DNA of 19,163 nt from Bacillota bacterium (lineage in GTDB: Bacteria; Bacillota; Clostridia; Lachnospirales; Lachnospiraceae). The stretch lies in assembly GCA_023420935.1 (NCBI GenBank), contig JAEZUR010000053.1, positions 1 through 19,163 of the forward strand, read 5' to 3'. The position numbers and the translations under genes are program-made. How positions within the stretch are numbered: the first letter of the stretch is position 1; every line of letters starts with the position of its first letter. Below, piece after piece: positions 16,450-19,163 of the stretch. Under the pieces are notes generated by a model, which saw nothing but the letters and a program-made list of their open reading frames with translations, searched no databases and was not told where the DNA came from.

Positions 16450-16884
16450 ATGTGGGGCATTTTAATTGCTTTAATTTCGGGTGCATTAATGAGCATTCAA
16501 GGAGTTTTTAATACTGGTGTTACCAAACAGACCAGTACTTGGGTAGCAGCTAGTTTTGTACAATTTACAGCTTTTTTGGTATGTCTCATTGCATGGGTAG
16601 TTACTGGAAGAGAAGGAAATTTTTTATCCTTATTTAAAATCGATAGTAAATATATGCTGTTGGGTGGAGCCATCGGAGCCTTTATAACATATACAGTAAT
16701 TCAGAGTATGAATACGTTGGGACCCGCTAGATCAGTCATGTTTATCGTGACTGCCCAGCTACTGACGGCTTACATCATAGAATTATTTGGATTCTTTCAA
16801 GTGGAAAAAGCACAATTTGAGATTCGTAAAGTCATCGGATTAGTAATAATTATTATCGGAATTATTACATTTAAGTGGAAGTGA
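16450..16884 (+). CDS. DMT-superfamily membrane protein, YdcZ/DUF606 type
   Basis: A small integral membrane protein of 144 aa with five predicted membrane helices, at about 2-22, 32-52, 68-88, 94-115 and 126-142. The N-terminal glycine-rich helix with MSIQGVFNTGVTKQT and the GPARSVMFIVTAQLLTAYIIE segment are typical of the YdcZ (DUF606) branch of the drug/metabolite transporter superfamily. The substrate is unknown. GGAGGT at 16437-16442 lies 7 bases before the ATG. Members of this family often occur as adjacent pairs; here there is one gene, after the argD terminator, so a homodimer would be expected. It is probably unrelated to arginine synthesis, although export of an amino acid cannot be excluded. 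Confidence 0.85.
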   Translation: MWGILIALISGALMSIQGVFNTGVTKQTSTWVAASFVQFTAFLVCLIAWVVTGREGNFLSLFKIDSKYMLLGGAIGAFITYTVIQSMNTLGPARSVMFIVTAQLLTAYIIELFGFFQVEKAQFEIRKVIGLVIIIIGIITFKWK

Positions 16885-16915
16885 TTCCATATTGCCAATA
16901 ATTTTGAAAATGTTA

Positions 16916-16944
16916 TTGTAATCAACAGATGAATTAGGTAAAAT
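16916..16944 (+). promoter_or_regulatory. Probable promoter of the comEA-like gene
   Basis: TTGTAA (16916-16921) and TAAAAT (16939-16944) are 17 bases apart, 53 bases before the ATG. In AT-rich sequence this is plausible rather than certain. Confidence 0.55.
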
Positions 16945-16997
16945 AGAACTATATCTTGATGATCAATTTGTATAGAGGGCAGAATGGGAGTTAAGAT

Positions 16998-17678
16998 ATG
17001 AAAGAAAAATCAATAATTGTTATTGTGATAACAGTTCTATTTATCATAGCAACTGGTATCTTATATTGCGTTAATACAAGCAAAGTTAAATCTGAGCACA
17101 TGTTTCTTACGGATGAAGTCAGTTCAGAGGCTACCAGTAAAGGGAGTAATAGCACTGAGAAGAATACTTCAGACAAAATAGAACATGTAGATAATAAGAA
17201 CGATTCGAATGAACTGGAAGAACAAGGGAGCCAAGAAACAGAGAACCAGGAAACAGAGATCTGCGTGCATATTTGCGGCCAAGTTAAAAAACCTGGAGTA
17301 TATATGGTAAATGATTCGGATCGCGTGGCTGATTTGATCAAACAGGCTGGTGGTTTACTTAAAGATGCGGCAGCTGATGCAGTAAATCAAGCACAACATG
17401 TAGTTGACGGACAGCAGATATACATCCCTTCCAAAGATGAAGTGGTTAAGGGGACTAGCCCAACTAGTATGAAAGAAGAATCTACTCTTGTCAATATTAA
17501 TATAGCTAATATGGAAGAGTTAATGACGTTACCTGGAATTGGGGAGTCAAAAGCAAAAAGTATTATAAAGTATCGCGAAGATAATCAAGGATTTCAGTCG
17601 ATCGATGAGATTAAAAAGATAGAGGGAATAAAAGACGGTGTTTTTCGCAAAATACAAGATTTTATCTCCATAAGTTAA
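16998..17678 (+). CDS. comEA: ComEA-like membrane-anchored DNA-binding protein
   Basis: The 226 aa have the full ComEA layout: an N-terminal membrane anchor (about 5-24), a polar Ser/Glu/Asn-rich linker (about 30-86), an SLBB domain (about 88-145, containing VHICGQVKKPGVYMV) and a C-terminal pair of helix-hairpin-helix motifs (about 165-226, with LPGIG at 178-182 and IEGI at 208-211). In competent bacteria ComEA binds incoming double-stranded DNA outside the membrane and passes it to the ComEC channel. GGGAG at 16986-16990 supports the ATG. comEC and comEB are not beside it; the next gene, 43 bases on with no terminator between, is a response regulator. A role in DNA uptake follows from family knowledge only. 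Confidence 0.9.
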   Translation: MKEKSIIVIVITVLFIIATGILYCVNTSKVKSEHMFLTDEVSSEATSKGSNSTEKNTSDKIEHVDNKNDSNELEEQGSQETENQETEICVHICGQVKKPGVYMVNDSDRVADLIKQAGGLLKDAAADAVNQAQHVVDGQQIYIPSKDEVVKGTSPTSMKEESTLVNINIANMEELMTLPGIGESKAKSIIKYREDNQGFQSIDEIKKIEGIKDGVFRKIQDFISIS

Positions 17679-17721
17679 TCGGAATAGATAGTTGTAAAAC
17701 ATAAGAAAGGTAGGGAATATC

Positions 17722-18411
17722 ATGGGAAAAAAGGTTCTTGTTGTGGATGACGAAAAGTTAATTGTAAAAGGAATTCGCTTTAGTTTAGAACAAGATGGTA
17801 TGGAAGTCGATTGTGCTTATGATGGGGAAGAAGCTTTAGAAGCAGCTAAAAAAACAAATTATGATGTTATTCTCTTAGATGTTATGTTGCCAAAATTAAC
17901 GGGTTTTGAGGTTTGTCAACAGATAAGAGAATTTTCAAATATGCCAATTATCATGTTAACCGCAAAAGGGGATGACATGGATAAAATTCTTGGATTAGAG
18001 TATGGTGCAGATGATTATATTACTAAACCATTTAACATTCTTGAAGTAAAAGCTAGAATTAAAGCAATTATGCGCCGAAGCAGTCAGAAAGCATCGAAAG
18101 AAGATACAGCGAAAATTGTAACATTTGGTGAGCTGAAAATTGACTGTGAAAGCAGACGTGTATACATCAGTAATAAAGAAGTGAATTTAACAGCAAAAGA
18201 GTTTGATTTATTAGAACTCTTGATTTTTAATCCAAATAAAGTTTACAGTCGTGAAAATCTATTAAATATAGTATGGGGGTATGATTATCCAGGTGATGTT
18301 AGAACGGTGGATGTTCATATTCGTAGATTGCGTGAAAAAATAGAAGGCAATCCAAGTGAACCAAAATATATACATACAAAATGGGGTGTAGGATATTTTT
18401 TCCAAGATTAA
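17722..18411 (+). CDS. OmpR/PhoB-family response regulator
   Basis: A 229-aa transcription factor with an N-terminal receiver (about 1-120) and a C-terminal winged-helix domain (about 130-228). The receiver has the acidic pair D9/D10, the phosphorylation site D53 in LLDVMLP, T80 and K102 in YITKPF. The winged helix carries LTAKEFDLLELLI and the recognition region TVDVHIRRLREKIE. It would be phosphorylated by the kinase encoded next, whose frame is open across the end of this gene. A GAAAGG..AGGG stretch at 17705-17715 is an acceptable ribosome binding site. The target genes and the signal are not evident. Confidence 0.95.
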   Translation: MGKKVLVVDDEKLIVKGIRFSLEQDGMEVDCAYDGEEALEAAKKTNYDVILLDVMLPKLTGFEVCQQIREFSNMPIIMLTAKGDDMDKILGLEYGADDYITKPFNILEVKARIKAIMRRSSQKASKEDTAKIVTFGELKIDCESRRVYISNKEVNLTAKEFDLLELLIFNPNKVYSRENLLNIVWGYDYPGDVRTVDVHIRRLREKIEGNPSEPKYIHTKWGVGYFFQD

Positions 18412-18436
18412 ATTAAAATTTAAATTTTTATGGAGC

Positions 18437-19163
18437 ATGAAAATTCAAATTTTAACAGTACTGTTACTAGTTAGTATTATACCCATGCTAGTATTCTCGA
18501 AAGTTATTGTGGAATCATTCCGTAAACAGGCAATTGAACAGAGAGTATACGAATTACAAAGTCATGGTAACACCATTTCTAATTTACTCATATCATCTGG
18601 TTTACAAGTTACTACAGATGCAATGGAATCGAATGATATAAGTACAGAGATTAATCAGATTGCTGATGTGTATTTGGGAAGGGTAATAATAGTAAATCGT
18701 AATTTGCAGATAATTGAGGATACTTATGAACTTGAAGTTGGTAAGACCATTATTTCTGAAGTAGTGATTAAAGCGTTGAAAGGCTCCGACGATAAATTCA
18801 TAGATGAAAAAAATCAATATGTTGAACTTACTATTCCAATTACGGATAAAACCAAGAAAGAAGTAGTAGGTGTTATTTTGATAAGCTTTTCTATGAAAAA
18901 TATATATACTGTTTATGATACCTTGAATCAAAAGGCATTAATCCTATTAATTACGATGACGATACTGATCTTACTATTTGCGGTTCCATATGTAAGATAT
19001 ATTACTGGATCCTTCCGTAAAGTTGTTAATTCTATAAAGCATATTACAGATGGTTATATGGATGAAACAGTATCCATTCAAGGTTTTACAGAGATAGAGC
19101 AGATATCAGATTCCTTTAATAAGATGATGAGTCGACTTCGTAAATTGGAAGCTTCAAGACAAG
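18437..19163 (+). CDS. Sensor histidine kinase, N-terminal part (3' truncated by window end)
   Basis: The open frame runs off the window. From the ATG at 18437, 242 codons are visible: a membrane helix at about 3-20, an extracytoplasmic sensor region at about 21-165, a second membrane helix at about 167-187, and a HAMP linker at about 188-240 containing EIEQISDSFNKMMSRLRKLE. The phosphorylated histidine and ATPase domain lie beyond the end, so kinase identity rests on the HAMP layout and on the response regulator directly upstream. The start is doubtful: GGAG (18432-18435) is only one base from the ATG, while the frame is open back to 18392 and would add a basic stretch such as KLKFKFLWS, typical of a membrane-protein N terminus, using a rare ATT at 18407 or 18395. 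Confidence 0.85.
   Translation, partial: MKIQILTVLLLVSIIPMLVFSKVIVESFRKQAIEQRVYELQSHGNTISNLLISSGLQVTTDAMESNDISTEINQIADVYLGRVIIVNRNLQIIEDTYELEVGKTIISEVVIKALKGSDDKFIDEKNQYVELTIPITDKTKKEVVGVILISFSMKNIYTVYDTLNQKALILLITMTILILLFAVPYVRYITGSFRKVVNSIKHITDGYMDETVSIQGFTEIEQISDSFNKMMSRLRKLEASRQ

Noticed and set aside
16895..16917. AT-rich hairpin CAATAA/TTATTG after the DUF606 gene
   Set aside because: Six A-T-rich pairs with an interrupted interior and no T tract; too weak to call a terminator, and it overlaps a promoter -35.
18602..18931. 109-codon - strand frame at the right end
   Set aside because: Antisense to the sensor kinase, whose HAMP and membrane layout is convincing.

Overview
The window is ordinary chromosome of a low-GC, strictly anaerobic Firmicute, most likely a Lachnospiraceae member resembling Lachnoclostridium (Clostridium) phytofermentans. 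This rests on the V/A-type ATPase cluster in place of an F-type one, strong AGGAGG-type ribosome binding sites, AT-rich sigma-A promoters, a desulfoferrodoxin-type superoxide reductase, Firmicute-style c-di-GMP proteins, and a cyclic arginine pathway built on ArgJ. The taxon is an inference; no rRNA gene or other marker is present.

Layout. Positions 1-3991 hold the distal part of a V/A-type ATPase operon on the + strand (end of subunit F, then A, B and D), closed by a strong terminator at 4003-4035. A 56-codon gene of unknown function (4122-4292) follows. After a 244-bp AT-rich gap come two genes for c-di-GMP turnover: a membrane diguanylate cyclase (4537-5895) and a PAS-GGDEF-EAL protein (5912-8047) with an intact EAL site. 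A desulfoferrodoxin (8119-8502) has its own promoter and terminator. A purine permease of the AzgA/PbuG type (8749-10113) has a promoter followed at once by a terminator-like hairpin in its leader.

Positions 10218-16406 are the arginine block. argG is on the - strand. Diverging from it is argC-argJ-argB-argD on the + strand. Together these take glutamate to N-acetylornithine and ornithine (ArgJ recycling the acetyl group) and, through ArgG, citrulline to argininosuccinate. argF, argH and carAB are not here. The two divergent promoters are near copies of each other over 39 bp, each overlaid by two possible ArgR half-palindromes, which suggests joint repression by arginine. A large imperfect inverted repeat separates argC from argJ.

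The right end carries a small DMT-type membrane protein (16450-16884), a ComEA-like DNA-binding protein (16998-17678), an OmpR-type response regulator (17722-18411) and the N-terminal part of its sensor kinase, cut by the window end.

I see no CRISPR array, transposase, phage gene, tRNA or rRNA, and nothing that looks like an undescribed multigene system. The less explained items are non-coding: the argC-argJ inverted repeat, the matched arg promoters and the permease leader terminator.
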